Below are positions 50,060-59,301 of a stretch of 64,000 bases of DNA, piece after piece. Position 1 is the stretch's first letter. Each line of letters opens with the position of its first letter. This stretch comes from Streptomyces clavuligerus. Lineage in GTDB: Bacteria > Actinomycetota > Actinomycetes > Streptomycetales > Streptomycetaceae. Below the pieces are notes generated by a model. That model worked only from the letters and a program-made list of their open reading frames with translations, did not search any database and was not told where the DNA came from. Location of the stretch: the NCBI RefSeq assembly GCF_005519465.1, contig NZ_CP027858.1, forward strand, positions 248,001 through 312,000. Direction: 5' to 3'. The translations under genes were made by a program, and so were the position numbers.

Positions 50060-51115
50060 TCAGGACTCCGGTGACACCCAGGTGCCCAGGGACATCTCGG
50101 CGATGATGCCGGGGCCGAAGCCCGCCAGCATGCCGTGGTGGCCGTCGAGGGCGGACTGCTCGTCGAAGAGCCGTCCCAGGGCGTCGAGCACGACGGCGCT
50201 GGCGATGTTGCCGTACTCGGTGAGCGTGGCCCGGCTGTGGCGGAAGGCCCCGGGCGGCACGTCCAGGAAGCGGCTCAGATCGTCCAGGATGCGCGGTCCG
50301 CCCGCGTGGATGATGTAGAAGTCCAGCTTGCCGGCGTTCCACTGGTGCTGCTCGGCCAGGGCGCGCAGCGCCGGGCTCAGCGGTTCCATGGTGCCGGGGA
50401 CCCGCTTGTCGAGCTGGAAGTGGAAGCCGGTGGAGCGCACCGCGTAGGAGATCCACTCCTCGGTGTGCGGGATGAGGTAGGTGCCGTTGCGCTCCAGCCG
50501 CATACCGGTGCCTTCCTCGCCCCGGACCACCGCGGCGGCTATCCCGTCCCCGAAGAGGCCGTTGGACAGCAGCGATCCGATGCCGAGATCGGTGGGCTGG
50601 TAGCACAGCGAACAGAACTCGCAGGCCACGATGAGGACGTTGGTGCCGGGGTAGGCGGTGCAGAAGTCATGGGCCCGGTTGACGGCCGCGCCGCCCGCCG
50701 CGCAGCCGAGCTGGGCGATCGGGAGCTGGCGGGTGTCCGCCCTGAAGCCCATGGTGTTGACGAGCCAGGAGGCCAGGGACGGCATCATGAAGCCGGTGCA
50801 GGAGACGTAGATGATCAGGTCGATCTGATCGGGTTCCAGCTCCGCCTGGTCCAGCGCGCGGCGCACCACCGAGGGCACGCGTGCCTTGGACTCGGTCTCG
50901 TAGGTGGCGCTCCGCGCGTCGAGCCCCGGGTGCTTCAGCACCTCGTCGATCGGCTGGATCAGATGCCGCTTGCGTACCCCCGTGTGCTCGATCAGCCTGC
51001 ATGCCAGAGCGAGTTGTGGGTGGTCGCTGTGCAGTCTCCGAGCCAGTTCGAGGGTCTCCTCGTTGGTGATGATGTGGTCGGGTACGGCTATGGCCGGTTT
51101 GCACAGTACTGCCAT
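50060..51115 (-). CDS. rppA: Type III polyketide synthase RppA (tetrahydroxynaphthalene synthase)
   Basis: The 351-residue protein is close to RppA throughout: nucleophile C138 in QLGCAAGGAAVNRAHDF, H270 in IIHAGGPRILDDL and N303 in YGNIASAV, the same residue numbers as in the S. griseus enzyme. It condenses five malonyl-CoA into 1,3,6,8-tetrahydroxynaphthalene, which oxidises to flaviolin. It ends about 20 residues earlier than known RppA proteins, lacking their variable tail. The P450 gene lies 284 bases upstream on the same strand. Confidence 0.92.
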   Translation of the reverse strand: MAVLCKPAIAVPDHIITNEETLELARRLHSDHPQLALACRLIEHTGVRKRHLIQPIDEVLKHPGLDARSATYETESKARVPSVVRRALDQAELEPDQIDLIIYVSCTGFMMPSLASWLVNTMGFRADTRQLPIAQLGCAAGGAAVNRAHDFCTAYPGTNVLIVACEFCSLCYQPTDLGIGSLLSNGLFGDGIAAAVVRGEEGTGMRLERNGTYLIPHTEEWISYAVRSTGFHFQLDKRVPGTMEPLSPALRALAEQHQWNAGKLDFYIIHAGGPRILDDLSRFLDVPPGAFRHSRATLTEYGNIASAVVLDALGRLFDEQSALDGHHGMLAGFGPGIIAEMSLGTWVSPES

Positions 51116-51399
51116 GGGAGTCTTCTTCTAGCGCAGGATGGCCCCTCTGACGAGCCCTCAGGGGCCCTGACCGGGTCGGAAGTCCGCCCTCCCGGCGGCG
51201 GCCGCGGCGCATACGGAAGCCGGGTCGAGACCCGGCTGACGGCGCGCGGCCCGGCCGCCCGGAAGGGATGTTCCACCTCGGGACCGGGGGGCCGGTCGTG
51301 CGGCGGACTTCGGACCGCTCACTCACTGTACGCCGGGCGGGTTACCCCCGCATGTCGGTCCCGGGCGGGCACGGCGGGGCCGCCGGGCCCGCCCGGCCG

Positions 51400-52602
51400 T
51401 CACCAGGTGACGGGCAGCGCCAGCGGATAGCGCCAGATCGAGGTGGTGTTCCACTCCACGTCCTCGGCGGGCTTCGCCAGCGCGATCCCGGGGAAACGCT
51501 CCAGCAGCGTCCTGAAGGCGGTCTCCATCTCGGCCTGTGCGAGCGGGGCGCCCAGACAGTGGTGCGCTCCCCAGCCGAAGGTCATATGGGAGGGGGCGGT
51601 GCGGTCGAAGTCGAGTTCGTCGGGGCGGTCGAACTTGCGGCCGTCGCGGTTGGCGGTCAGATAGGAGACATGGACGATGTCCCCGGCGGGGATCGTCACC
51701 CCGCTCAGCTCCACGTCCTCGGTGGCCACCCGGGGGATGCCGACGCCCTTGCGGAACGGGATGAAGCGCAGCAGCTCGTTGATCGTCTGCGCCAGCCGCT
51801 CCGGCCGGTCCCGCAGTAGATCGCGGACGTCCGGCCTGGTCAGCAGGGTGTAGGAGAGATTGCCCAACTCATAGGTGGTGGTGTCCTGACCGGTGATCAG
51901 CAGGACCATCGCCATGACGGTCAGCTCCTGGTCGTCCAGCAGCTCGTCGCCGTCGCGGGCCGTGGCCAGCACGCTGATCAGGTCCTCGCCGGGGTCCGCG
52001 CGCCGCCGGGCCGTCAGGTCCGCGAAGTAGGCCCGCAGATCGGCCTTGGCCCGTACGGCGGCGGCCTTGTTGTCCACGCTGATGTTCATCATCGTCCGGG
52101 CGTGGCCGCGCAGGGTCTCCTGGTCGGCCGGGGGGATCTCCAGGACCTCGCAGATGGTGATGAGGGGCAGGGGGCCCGCGAGATGCCGCATGAGGTCGGC
52201 GGAGGAGTCCTCCGCCATCCGGTCCAGCAGGTCGTCCACGGCCCGCTGGATGTACGGCCGCATGCGCTCGATCTGCTCCGGGGCGAACCCCTTGGACACG
52301 AGGCTGCGCAGCCTGCTGCTCGCGGGCGGGTCCATGACGTTGATGGCCTCGTCCTGGACGATGGGCTCCGGTGTCATGCGCGGGAAGTCGCGGCCGACCA
52401 CGGCATGGCGGCTGAACCGGCGGTCGGTGGTCACGGTCCGCACATCGTCGTAGCCGGTGACCAGCCACGCCTCACCCGCTCCGTGGGGGAGCCGGATCCG
52501 CGCGACGGGCTCCTCCCGCATGAACCGCCGCAGTGTCGGGTCGAATTCCAGGGCCTCGGCATAGTCGAAGGGGCAGTAGTGCGCGCTGGAGCCGGTGGAC
52601 AT
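51400..52602 (-). CDS. Cytochrome P450, CYP158A-like (flaviolin coupling)
   Basis: A 400-residue P450 starts at ATG 52602 behind GGAGAGA. The I-helix motif is ITGQDTTTYE (usual AGxDT replaced by TGQDT), the ExxR pair is in the INELLRFIPF and FRKGVGIPRVA region, and the heme Cys is C349 in FGWGAHHCLG. Linked to rppA as in the S. coelicolor SCO1206-1207 pair, where the P450 dimerises flaviolin to pigments thought to protect from UV. The assignment as CYP158A-like rests on linkage and general resemblance. Confidence 0.87.
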   Translation of the reverse strand: MSTGSSAHYCPFDYAEALEFDPTLRRFMREEPVARIRLPHGAGEAWLVTGYDDVRTVTTDRRFSRHAVVGRDFPRMTPEPIVQDEAINVMDPPASSRLRSLVSKGFAPEQIERMRPYIQRAVDDLLDRMAEDSSADLMRHLAGPLPLITICEVLEIPPADQETLRGHARTMMNISVDNKAAAVRAKADLRAYFADLTARRRADPGEDLISVLATARDGDELLDDQELTVMAMVLLITGQDTTTYELGNLSYTLLTRPDVRDLLRDRPERLAQTINELLRFIPFRKGVGIPRVATEDVELSGVTIPAGDIVHVSYLTANRDGRKFDRPDELDFDRTAPSHMTFGWGAHHCLGAPLAQAEMETAFRTLLERFPGIALAKPAEDVEWNTTSIWRYPLALPVTW

Positions 52603-52847
52603 GACGGGTCTCTCCGGGTCGGGTTCACGGTGCGGTGGTCGCGGTGCTGTGGTCGCGGTGCGGCGCCCGGGGCACGCGGCGCCGGGCGGCCGGGTGGGAC
52701 GCGACAGCCGTACCCGCACGGTCCCGCCGCCACACACCGAAGGGTCCGGATGGCCGCCCCTCATTCATCCGTGCTGCGCAACGGGGCGGCCCCGGGGCGC
52801 ACGGCGGGAGAAGGGGCCCGTCGCCGCACCCGGCCCGGTGCCGGGGT

Positions 52848-54692
52848 TCAGAGCGCGACGGCCTCGCCCACCAGCAGCTCGACGGCGGCGGTGATCGAGG
52901 CGGCGTCGATCCCGGCGTGCCGGAGCTGCTCCTCGGGGGTGGCCGAGCCGGGCATGGTGCGGACGGCGAGACGGACCAGCCGCGGCTGCGGACGGCCGTC
53001 GGCGAAGACCTCGGCGACGGCGTCCCCGACGCCGCCCTCGGGCCGGTGGTCCTCCACGGTCAGCAGGCAGCCGGTGTCGTCGGCGGCCTGTTGCAGGGTG
53101 GCGGTGTCGACGGGTTTGACGGAGTAGAGGTCGATCACCCGGACCCCGGTGCCCGCCGCGGCCAGGGCGTCGGCGGCGCGCAGCGCCTCGTGGACGGTGA
53201 CCCCGGCGGCGACGACGGTGACCCGGTCGGCGTCCCCGGAGCGCAGGACCCGCGAGCCGCCGACGGGGAAGTCCTCGTCGGGCCCGTAGAGCACCGTCCC
53301 GGCGCCCCGGGTGGTGCGCAGATAGCCGATGCCGGGGAGCTGGGCCATGTGCCGGACCAGACAGGCGGTCTGGTTGGCGTCGCAGGGGCAGAGAACGGTG
53401 GAGCCGTGGACCGTGCGCATCATCGCCAGGTCTTCGAGACCCATCTGGGAGGGGCCGTCCTGGCCGATCGAGACCCCGGAGTGGGAGCCGCAGAGCTGAA
53501 TCCCGGCCTCGCTGACGGCGGCCATCCGGATGAAGTCGTGGGCCCGGGTGAGGAACGCGGCGAAGGTCGCGGCGAACGGCAGATGGCCGCGGGCCCGCAT
53601 GCCGACCGCCGCGGCCACGAGCTGCTGTTCGGCGATGTAGCACTCGAAGTAGCGGTCCGGGTGGGCCCGGCCGAACACCTGGGCGCGGGTGGAGTCGCCG
53701 ACCTCGCCGTCGAGGACGACGACATCGGCCCGTACCGAACCGAGGGCGGCCAGGGCCGCGCCGAAGGCGTCGCGGGTGGCCACCTCGTCACCGACGCGGT
53801 AGCGGGGCGGGTCGACGGACCGGATCCCGGGGGCGGGGCGGGCGGGGACGGGCGGCGGCGGGGCGACATCGACATGGATGTTCCGGATACCGCCCAGCTC
53901 ACGGATGGCCTCCTCGGGGTGGGGCAGGGGTTTCCCGTGGAAGCCCTCCTGGTCCTCGACCTCGGCGACGCCCCGGCCCTTGTGGGTGCGGGCGAGCACC
54001 GCCGTGGGCTTCCCCGCGTTGGCGGCGGCCTCCCCGAGGGCGGCGTCGACGGCCGCGATGTCATGCCCGTCGACCTCGGTGGTGAGCCAGCCGAAGGCCC
54101 GCAGCCGCCGTTCGTACGCGTCGAGGTCCCAGCCCTCGCGGGTGGGGCCGCGCTGGCCGAGCCGGTTGACGTCGACGATCAGGACGAGGTTGTCGAGCCG
54201 TTCGAACGCGGCGTGCTCGGCGGCCTCCCATACGGAGCCCTCGGCCATCTCGCTGTCGCCGCAGAGCACCCAGATCCGGTAGGGGACCTGTTCGACGCGC
54301 TTGCCCGCGAGCGCCATGCCGACCCCGACGGGCAGCCCCTGGCCGAGCGAGCCGGTGGCCACGTCCACCCAGGGCAGGCGCGGGGTGGGGTGGCCCTCCA
54401 GCGGGCTGCCGTCGCGGCGGAAGGTGAGCAGTTCCGCGTCGTCGATGACGCCCGCCGCCCGGTAGAGCGCGTACAGCAGCGGGGAGGCGTGTCCCTTGGA
54501 GAGGATCAGCCGGTCGTTGCCGGGGTGGTCGGGCCGGTCGAAGTCGTAGCGCAGATGGCGGGCGAGGAGGACGGCGGCGAGGTCGGCGGCCGACATCGAG
54601 GACGTCGGATGTCCCGATCCCGCCGCCGCTGCCGCGCGGACCGCGTCCACCCGCAACTGCTGTCCCAGTTCCGCCAGTTCCTCGTCGCGCAT
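52848..54692 (-). CDS. Transketolase-like enzyme (full length, single chain)
   Basis: A 614-residue protein starts at ATG 54692 behind GGAGGAG. The thiamine-diphosphate half includes GSGHPTSSMSAADL, SKGHASPLLYALY, GSLGQGLPVGVGMAL and CGDSEMAEGSVWEA (Mg/ThDP GD...N site). The pyrimidine-binding half includes YIAEQQLVAAAVGMRARGHLPFAATFAAF and SHSGVSIGQDGPSQMGLEDLAM. The C-terminal transketolase domain follows. It moves C2 ketol units between sugars. Being next to ACP-, FkbH- and thioesterase genes rather than the pentose-phosphate genes, it may supply a glycolyl unit; this is inference. Distinct from the usual housekeeping operon. Confidence 0.88.
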   Translation of the reverse strand: MRDEELAELGQQLRVDAVRAAAAAGSGHPTSSMSAADLAAVLLARHLRYDFDRPDHPGNDRLILSKGHASPLLYALYRAAGVIDDAELLTFRRDGSPLEGHPTPRLPWVDVATGSLGQGLPVGVGMALAGKRVEQVPYRIWVLCGDSEMAEGSVWEAAEHAAFERLDNLVLIVDVNRLGQRGPTREGWDLDAYERRLRAFGWLTTEVDGHDIAAVDAALGEAAANAGKPTAVLARTHKGRGVAEVEDQEGFHGKPLPHPEEAIRELGGIRNIHVDVAPPPPVPARPAPGIRSVDPPRYRVGDEVATRDAFGAALAALGSVRADVVVLDGEVGDSTRAQVFGRAHPDRYFECYIAEQQLVAAAVGMRARGHLPFAATFAAFLTRAHDFIRMAAVSEAGIQLCGSHSGVSIGQDGPSQMGLEDLAMMRTVHGSTVLCPCDANQTACLVRHMAQLPGIGYLRTTRGAGTVLYGPDEDFPVGGSRVLRSGDADRVTVVAAGVTVHEALRAADALAAAGTGVRVIDLYSVKPVDTATLQQAADDTGCLLTVEDHRPEGGVGDAVAEVFADGRPQPRLVRLAVRTMPGSATPEEQLRHAGIDAASITAAVELLVGEAVAL

Positions 54693-55229
54693 CGTTCCGC
54701 TCCTCCGTCGGGGCCTTCGGGGCCGTGGGGCGGCGCCGTCCCGGGGGCGGTCACCGAGCGCCGCCGACGGGGCACGCCCTGTGCCCGGACGGTCGGCGCA
54801 CCCGCGTGGGCCGCCGTCCCCGAGCGGGGAGGACAGCCGCGTCCCGGGCAGCGGGGCGCGCTGTCCGCGCCACCGCTCCCGGCGCGCTCCGGGTGCCCCG
54901 GCACACACGGTCGAAACCCGGTCCGGGCCCGGTGGGTGCGACTGCCCCGCTCCTGCCGGGAGGCGATGGCGTGGGTGACGGCGGTGGACAGGGCCGGGAG
55001 CGCGGCGGCGAGCGCGAGCATGCCACCGGCGGGGCCGGCGGCCGGGTGGCGTCGGACTCCGTCGACAGCAGGGAGGACAGCCGGTCGACCGGTGGCGGGC
55101 CCCGGGCGAAGAGCGTGGTCAGCACCAGGGCGAGGGCGGCGGCCAGGGCGTGCCCCTGCCGGGCGAGGACCGCGCGCGAGCCCGGCGGACCGATGGCGAC
55201 GCCCGTCGGCGCACGGGTGAGCCGGGCCG
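54693..55229. other. Unassigned region, possible decayed coding sequence
   Basis: No gene here is convincing. Minus-strand frames contain membrane-like scraps (GHALAAALALVLTTLFA and MLALAAALPALSTAVTHAIA) in different frames, which might be remnants of a broken membrane protein, but no family could be recognised. The spacing before the transketolase start probably also holds its promoter. Confidence 0.3.
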
Positions 55230-55502
55230 ATGGGGCGGACGAGTGCCGTGCCGACCCCGACGCCTTCCGTCCCCGACGCCTTCCGTCTCTTCGCCGACGC
55301 GCTGCCGGAGCGGCACCGCGCCAGGGGCCACGCGATCCCGGCCGCGCCCTCGGAGGGGTTCACCGCGACGGTCCTGGTGCTCGCGGAGCGGGCGGGTGCC
55401 GCGGCGGGCCCGGGACAGGCCGCGGGCCCCTCCGGCGGCGGGGAGCGGACCACCGCCCTCCGGCTCAGGGCGCGGGAGCTGAGCCGCTCCCTGCCGCGCT
55501 GA
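55230..55502 (+). CDS. Small hypothetical protein
   Basis: From ATG 55230, 90 residues with very high third-position GC and a folded-looking middle (PDAFRLFADALPERHRARGHA, FTATVLVLAERAG, TTALRLRARELSRSL). No strong ribosome site. It is convergent with the dehydrogenase gene at 55528. No family recognised; it may be a real small gene or chance. Confidence 0.4.
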   Translation: MGRTSAVPTPTPSVPDAFRLFADALPERHRARGHAIPAAPSEGFTATVLVLAERAGAAAGPGQAAGPSGGGERTTALRLRARELSRSLPR

Positions 55503-55527
55503 GCCGCGGGGCGCGGCGGTCCGGGGC

Positions 55528-56424
55528 TCACCCCTGCTTCGACAGCAGCGCGAAGACCGCCGAGAAGTCCCGCTCCCCCAGCCCCTCCTCGCTCATCCGG
55601 GCGTACAGGTCACGGGCGTGCATGGTCACCGGCAGATCCACCGACCAGTCGGCGGCGGTGGCCAGGGCGAGATCCAGGTCCTTGCACATCAGGGCGCCCT
55701 TGAAGCCGGGGCGGAAGCCGTCGTCGGCGGGGCTGGTCGGCAGGACGCCCGGGACCGGCGGACGGGTCCGCAGGGCCCAGCAGTCGCCCGAGCTGGCCGA
55801 GACCACGTCGAAGAGCAGCCGGGGGTCCACGCCGAGGCGCTGGGCCAGGGCATAGCTCTCGGCGACCGCCGCCATCGAGGCACCGGCGATGATCTGGTTG
55901 GCGAGCTTCACCGAGACGCCCGCGCCGTTCGGCCCGCAGTGCACGACGGTGCGGCCCAGTTCCCCGAGGAGCGGCCGGAGTTCGTCGAGCGTGCCGGGGT
56001 CGCCGCCCACCATCACCGTGAGGGTGCCCTCGACGGCTCCGGCGCTGGAGCCGCTGACGGGCGCGTCGAGCATCCGCACACCGTGACGCTCGGCCAGCGC
56101 GGCCATCTCCTTGCTGGTCGACGGGTCGATGGTGCTCATGTCGACGAGGACGGCGCCCGGCCGCATGGCCGCGAGCGCTCCGTCGGGACCGGTGAGCGCC
56201 TCGCGGACGTGCGGACCGTTCGGCAGCATGGTGATCACCACGGCCGCGCCGGATGCCGCCTCCCGGGCGGACGGGGCCGTCGCCGCCCCGGCGGCGGCGA
56301 GCGCGGCGGTGGCCCCGGTCAGGCGGTCGTGGACGGTGAGGCGGTGGCCCGCGGCGAGCAGCCGCTCGGCCATCGGGCGGCCCATGGTTCCCAGGCCGAT
56401 GAACGCGACGGTGGTGTCCGGCAT
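55528..56424 (-). CDS. NAD(P)-dependent beta-hydroxyacid dehydrogenase
   Basis: ATG 56424 is chosen because GGAGGA stands seven bases upstream; 298 residues. The N-terminal NAD(P) site is FIGLGTMGRPMAERLL. DAPVSGSSAGAVEGTLTVMVGG is the substrate-binding segment and K in GAGVSVKLANQII is the catalytic Lys of the 6-phosphogluconate/3-hydroxyisobutyrate dehydrogenase family. It oxidises a 3-hydroxyacid to a semialdehyde. In FkbH-type pathways a 3-hydroxyacyl dehydrogenase oxidises the glyceryl-ACP; a role of that kind is possible but the family differs from FkbK. Confidence 0.85.
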   Translation of the reverse strand: MPDTTVAFIGLGTMGRPMAERLLAAGHRLTVHDRLTGATAALAAAGAATAPSAREAASGAAVVITMLPNGPHVREALTGPDGALAAMRPGAVLVDMSTIDPSTSKEMAALAERHGVRMLDAPVSGSSAGAVEGTLTVMVGGDPGTLDELRPLLGELGRTVVHCGPNGAGVSVKLANQIIAGASMAAVAESYALAQRLGVDPRLLFDVVSASSGDCWALRTRPPVPGVLPTSPADDGFRPGFKGALMCKDLDLALATAADWSVDLPVTMHARDLYARMSEEGLGERDFSAVFALLSKQG

Positions 56425-56705
56425 CTTTCTTTCCTCCATGCGGTACGGGTCGATCGGTGAGGCCCACAGTGCTGGTGCTGCTGGTGCGGCTAGTGCTGCT
56501 GGTGCCACTGATTCGATTGGTGTCGCTGGTTCCGCCGCCCCGGCCGACCGGGGCGGCACGGCGGGCCCGGCGGGCGCGGCGGGCACGGGGTGCGCGGCGG
56601 GCACGGGGTGCGCGGCGGGCACGGGGTGCGCCGAACGCGCGGAATTCCCCAAGGACCGCTGGAGCCGGGCCCGTTGCCCCAGCGGGGCGGGTTAGAGTCG
56701 GCCGT

Positions 56706-57467
56706 GTGGCTGCTTCCCCCGACTCCTGGCTGATGCCCCTGGCCGACGGCGGTCCCGGCCCGAGCGCCGTGGGCCGGGTGACGCTGGTGTGCTGCCCGTA
56801 CGCCGGGGCCGCCCCGACGGCGTTCCTGCCGCTGGGACGGGCCCTCGCGGGCGCCGCGCCGGGTGTACGGGTGCTCGTCGCCCAACTCCCGGGGCGGGGG
56901 CGGCGGGTACGCGAACCGCTGGAGTCCTCCCTCACCGCTCTCGCGGACTCCCTGGCGGCGGTCGTGGCGGCCGAGCCCGGCCCCGTCGTGCTGTACGGCC
57001 ACAGCATGGGCGCCCTGCTGGCGTACGCGGTGGCCCGCGCGGTGCGGCCCGCGCATCTGGCCGTCTCCGGCTGCTGCCCGCCCGGCGCACCGAGGCCCGC
57101 GGGACCGTGGCACACCCGGTCCGACGAGGAACTGGTGGCCGGGATGGTCCGGCTCGGAGCCGCCCGTGAGCCGTTCGCCGACCCCGACATCAGGGCACTG
57201 GCGCTCCCGGTGCTCCGGGCCGACCTGCGGGCGGCCGAACGCTGGGCTCCCGAGCCCGGCCCGCCGCTGGACTGCCCGGTCACCGCGGTCGCCGGGGACC
57301 GCGACCCGGAGGCGCCGCCCCGAACGGTCTCCGGGTGGGCCTGGCTGACCCGGGGCGGGTACCGGCGGGAGACGCTGCACGGCGGTCACTTCCTCGTGGA
57401 GGAGTGTCTGCCGGAGCTGGCCGCGGTGCTGGACGGCGTCATCCGCCGGACGGTTCCAGCCAGATGA
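56706..57467 (+). CDS. Type II thioesterase (alpha/beta hydrolase)
   Basis: A 253-residue protein is read from GTG 56706; the ribosome site is weak and other starts are possible. VCCPYAGAAPTAFLPLGRAL is the usual N-terminal strand, the nucleophile is S100 in YGHSMG, and the catalytic His is in LHGGHFLVEE. Family members remove wrong or finished acyl chains from carrier proteins of PKS/NRPS systems. The gene is convergent with, and overlaps by 29 bases, the cupin gene. It may release an ACP-bound product from the ACP fused to the FkbM gene. Confidence 0.87.
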   Translation: MAASPDSWLMPLADGGPGPSAVGRVTLVCCPYAGAAPTAFLPLGRALAGAAPGVRVLVAQLPGRGRRVREPLESSLTALADSLAAVVAAEPGPVVLYGHSMGALLAYAVARAVRPAHLAVSGCCPPGAPRPAGPWHTRSDEELVAGMVRLGAAREPFADPDIRALALPVLRADLRAAERWAPEPGPPLDCPVTAVAGDRDPEAPPRTVSGWAWLTRGGYRRETLHGGHFLVEECLPELAAVLDGVIRRTVPAR

Positions 57468-57822
57468 TCTCGCCGAGGGTGACGGCGAGATGGGTCATCG
57501 CGCTGTTCTCGGTGGCGCCGTGCCAGTGCTGTTCGCCGGGCGGGCAGGCGACGATGTCACCGGCCCGCACCACGGTGGGTTCCTCGCCGCGCACCTGGAC
57601 GTAGCCCTCGCCCTCGGTGATGTAGAGGAGCTGGCCCCCGGTGTGCCAGTGCCAGTGGTTGCGGGACCCCGCCTCGAAGCGGACCAGCAGCACGCTGGAG
57701 GTGTGCTCCTCCTCGGAGGGGAACAGGTCGGTCAGCTGGGCCTCGCCCGAGAAGACCCTGGTGTACTTCTCCGGCAGCGGCTCCAGGGCCGCACCGTACT
57801 CGGTGGGATTGTTGACGATCAT
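57439..57822 (-). CDS. Cupin-domain protein
   Basis: A 127-residue single-cupin protein: SRNHWHWHTGGQLLYITEGEGYVQ is motif 1 with the metal-binding His and Glu/Gln, and GDIVACPPGEQHWHGATE is motif 2. Small cupins are dioxygenases, isomerases or metal-binding scaffolds; the reaction is not predictable. It lies 39 bases after the FkbM-ACP stop on the same strand, so it is the last gene of that operon. Confidence 0.85.
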   Translation of the reverse strand: MIVNNPTEYGAALEPLPEKYTRVFSGEAQLTDLFPSEEEHTSSVLLVRFEAGSRNHWHWHTGGQLLYITEGEGYVQVRGEEPTVVRAGDIVACPPGEQHWHGATENSAMTHLAVTLGEIIWLEPSGG

Positions 57823-57861
57823 GGCGTGGGTGGTTCCTTCCTGTCTTCCGGCGGTCGCCGG

Positions 57862-59301
57862 TCAGTGGTGGGGGGACGCGGTGCCGATGCGGGCGGCGAG
57901 GCCCACGGGGGTCGGGTCCTCCATCAGGTCCGCGAGGCCCAGCTCGCCGCCGACCCGTTCCCGGATGCGGGCGAGCGCCCGTACGGCGGTCAGCGAGGTG
58001 CCTCCGGCGGCGAAGAAGTCGTCACCGGCGGCCAGCGGCACCCCCAGGACCTCGGCGCAGACCGCGAGGACGGCGGCGAGGACATCGGGGTCGGCGCCGG
58101 GCGGGGGTGTGCCGGGGGCGCGGGCGGCACCGGCCGGGGTTCCGCGCCGTACCTCCAGGTCCACCGGCGGGTCCCCGGCGCCCAGGAATCCGTCCAGCGC
58201 CTGGACCAGCCGGTCGTGGGGGCCGGTGGGCGGCAGGGACACCAGGGGCGGGGCCCCGGAACCCTCCCCCGCCGTTCCGGACCCCGCCGGCTCCGCCGCC
58301 CCGGATTCCTCGGGCCCCTCGGGTTCCCGCCGGACGGCGAGGACATTGTGGTAGCCGGTGTCGCGCAGCGCGGACACCGTCTCCACGGTGCAGTCGTAAC
58401 CGGCCCCCGTCAGCAGGGCGACGAGGTCCGGCACATCGGCCTCGCGGTGCACCTCCATGATGATCCGCCGCACGCGCCGCCAGTCCCGCGCCTCCAGCGG
58501 GCCGAGGATGTCCGCCTCGGCTCCCTCGGCGTCCAGCTTGAGCAGGTCCACATCGGCGCCGCCGAGCCGGGCCAGCACATCGCGCAGCCCGATCACCGTG
58601 ACCCGGGCGGTCCGGGCGCCCCGCATCCGGTCACGGGCCAGCTCACCGGCGACCTGGGCACCGGCCCCGGTCCCCGCGTCCACGGCGGTGTCGATGGCCG
58701 CGGCCATCGCGGCGTGATCATCCGCGCCGTCGGCATACAGACCGGAGTAGACGGTAGCGCCCGGGTACACGGTCATCGTGGCGGAACCGCTGCCGCCGCC
58801 CACCGCCCAGGGCAGGGTCACCACCGGCAGGCCGAGCGCGGAGACATTGGCGGCGAGCGCGGTGAAGGCGTCCGGGGACGGCTCGAAGGCGTAGACCGTC
58901 GCTCCCGGGTGGGCCCGGGTCAGATAGAGCGAGCAGAGTCCGGTGTTGGCACCGATGTCGAGGATCAGCGGCCGGGGCGGCAGCCGCAGCCCGGCCGGGG
59001 CGTAGACGCGGTCCTCGAAGATCTCCTGGTACAGATAGTCGGTCTCGTAGCCGTTCAGCTCATGGAACGGGGTGCCGTCCGGGAGGGCGCGGCGCGGCAG
59101 GCCGTACGGGGTGTCCTCGACCCACACGGTGGCCCTGACGCGGTCGCCGCCGGGCGCGGGGGCCGCCTGGGCGGCGGTGACCCCGTTCTGGAGGCGCAGG
59201 AAGTCACGTATCCGTTCGGCGGCGCGGGCGGTGGCGAGGCTCCTGGTGCGGGTGCGCCGGACCAGGGACTCGGGGGTGAGGGAGAGGGGACGGTCGGCCA
59301 T
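57862..59301 (-). CDS. FkbM-family methyltransferase fused to an acyl/peptidyl carrier protein
   Basis: A 479-residue fusion. Residues about 85-330 are an FkbM-type SAM methyltransferase (LILDIGANTGLCSLYLTRAHPGATVYAFEPSPD, DLLKLDAEGAEADIL). A Pro/Gly-rich linker (about 335-400) leads to a carrier domain with S436 in DDFFAAGGTSLTAVR, the phosphopantetheine attachment site. The ATG shares its A with the stop of the FkbH-like gene (TGATG). The fusion suggests that the carrier-bound substrate is O-methylated in place. A carrier attached to FkbM is not the arrangement seen in FK520, where FkbM is free. Confidence 0.85.
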   Translation of the reverse strand: MADRPLSLTPESLVRRTRTRSLATARAAERIRDFLRLQNGVTAAQAAPAPGGDRVRATVWVEDTPYGLPRRALPDGTPFHELNGYETDYLYQEIFEDRVYAPAGLRLPPRPLILDIGANTGLCSLYLTRAHPGATVYAFEPSPDAFTALAANVSALGLPVVTLPWAVGGGSGSATMTVYPGATVYSGLYADGADDHAAMAAAIDTAVDAGTGAGAQVAGELARDRMRGARTARVTVIGLRDVLARLGGADVDLLKLDAEGAEADILGPLEARDWRRVRRIIMEVHREADVPDLVALLTGAGYDCTVETVSALRDTGYHNVLAVRREPEGPEESGAAEPAGSGTAGEGSGAPPLVSLPPTGPHDRLVQALDGFLGAGDPPVDLEVRRGTPAGAARAPGTPPPGADPDVLAAVLAVCAEVLGVPLAAGDDFFAAGGTSLTAVRALARIRERVGGELGLADLMEDPTPVGLAARIGTASPHH

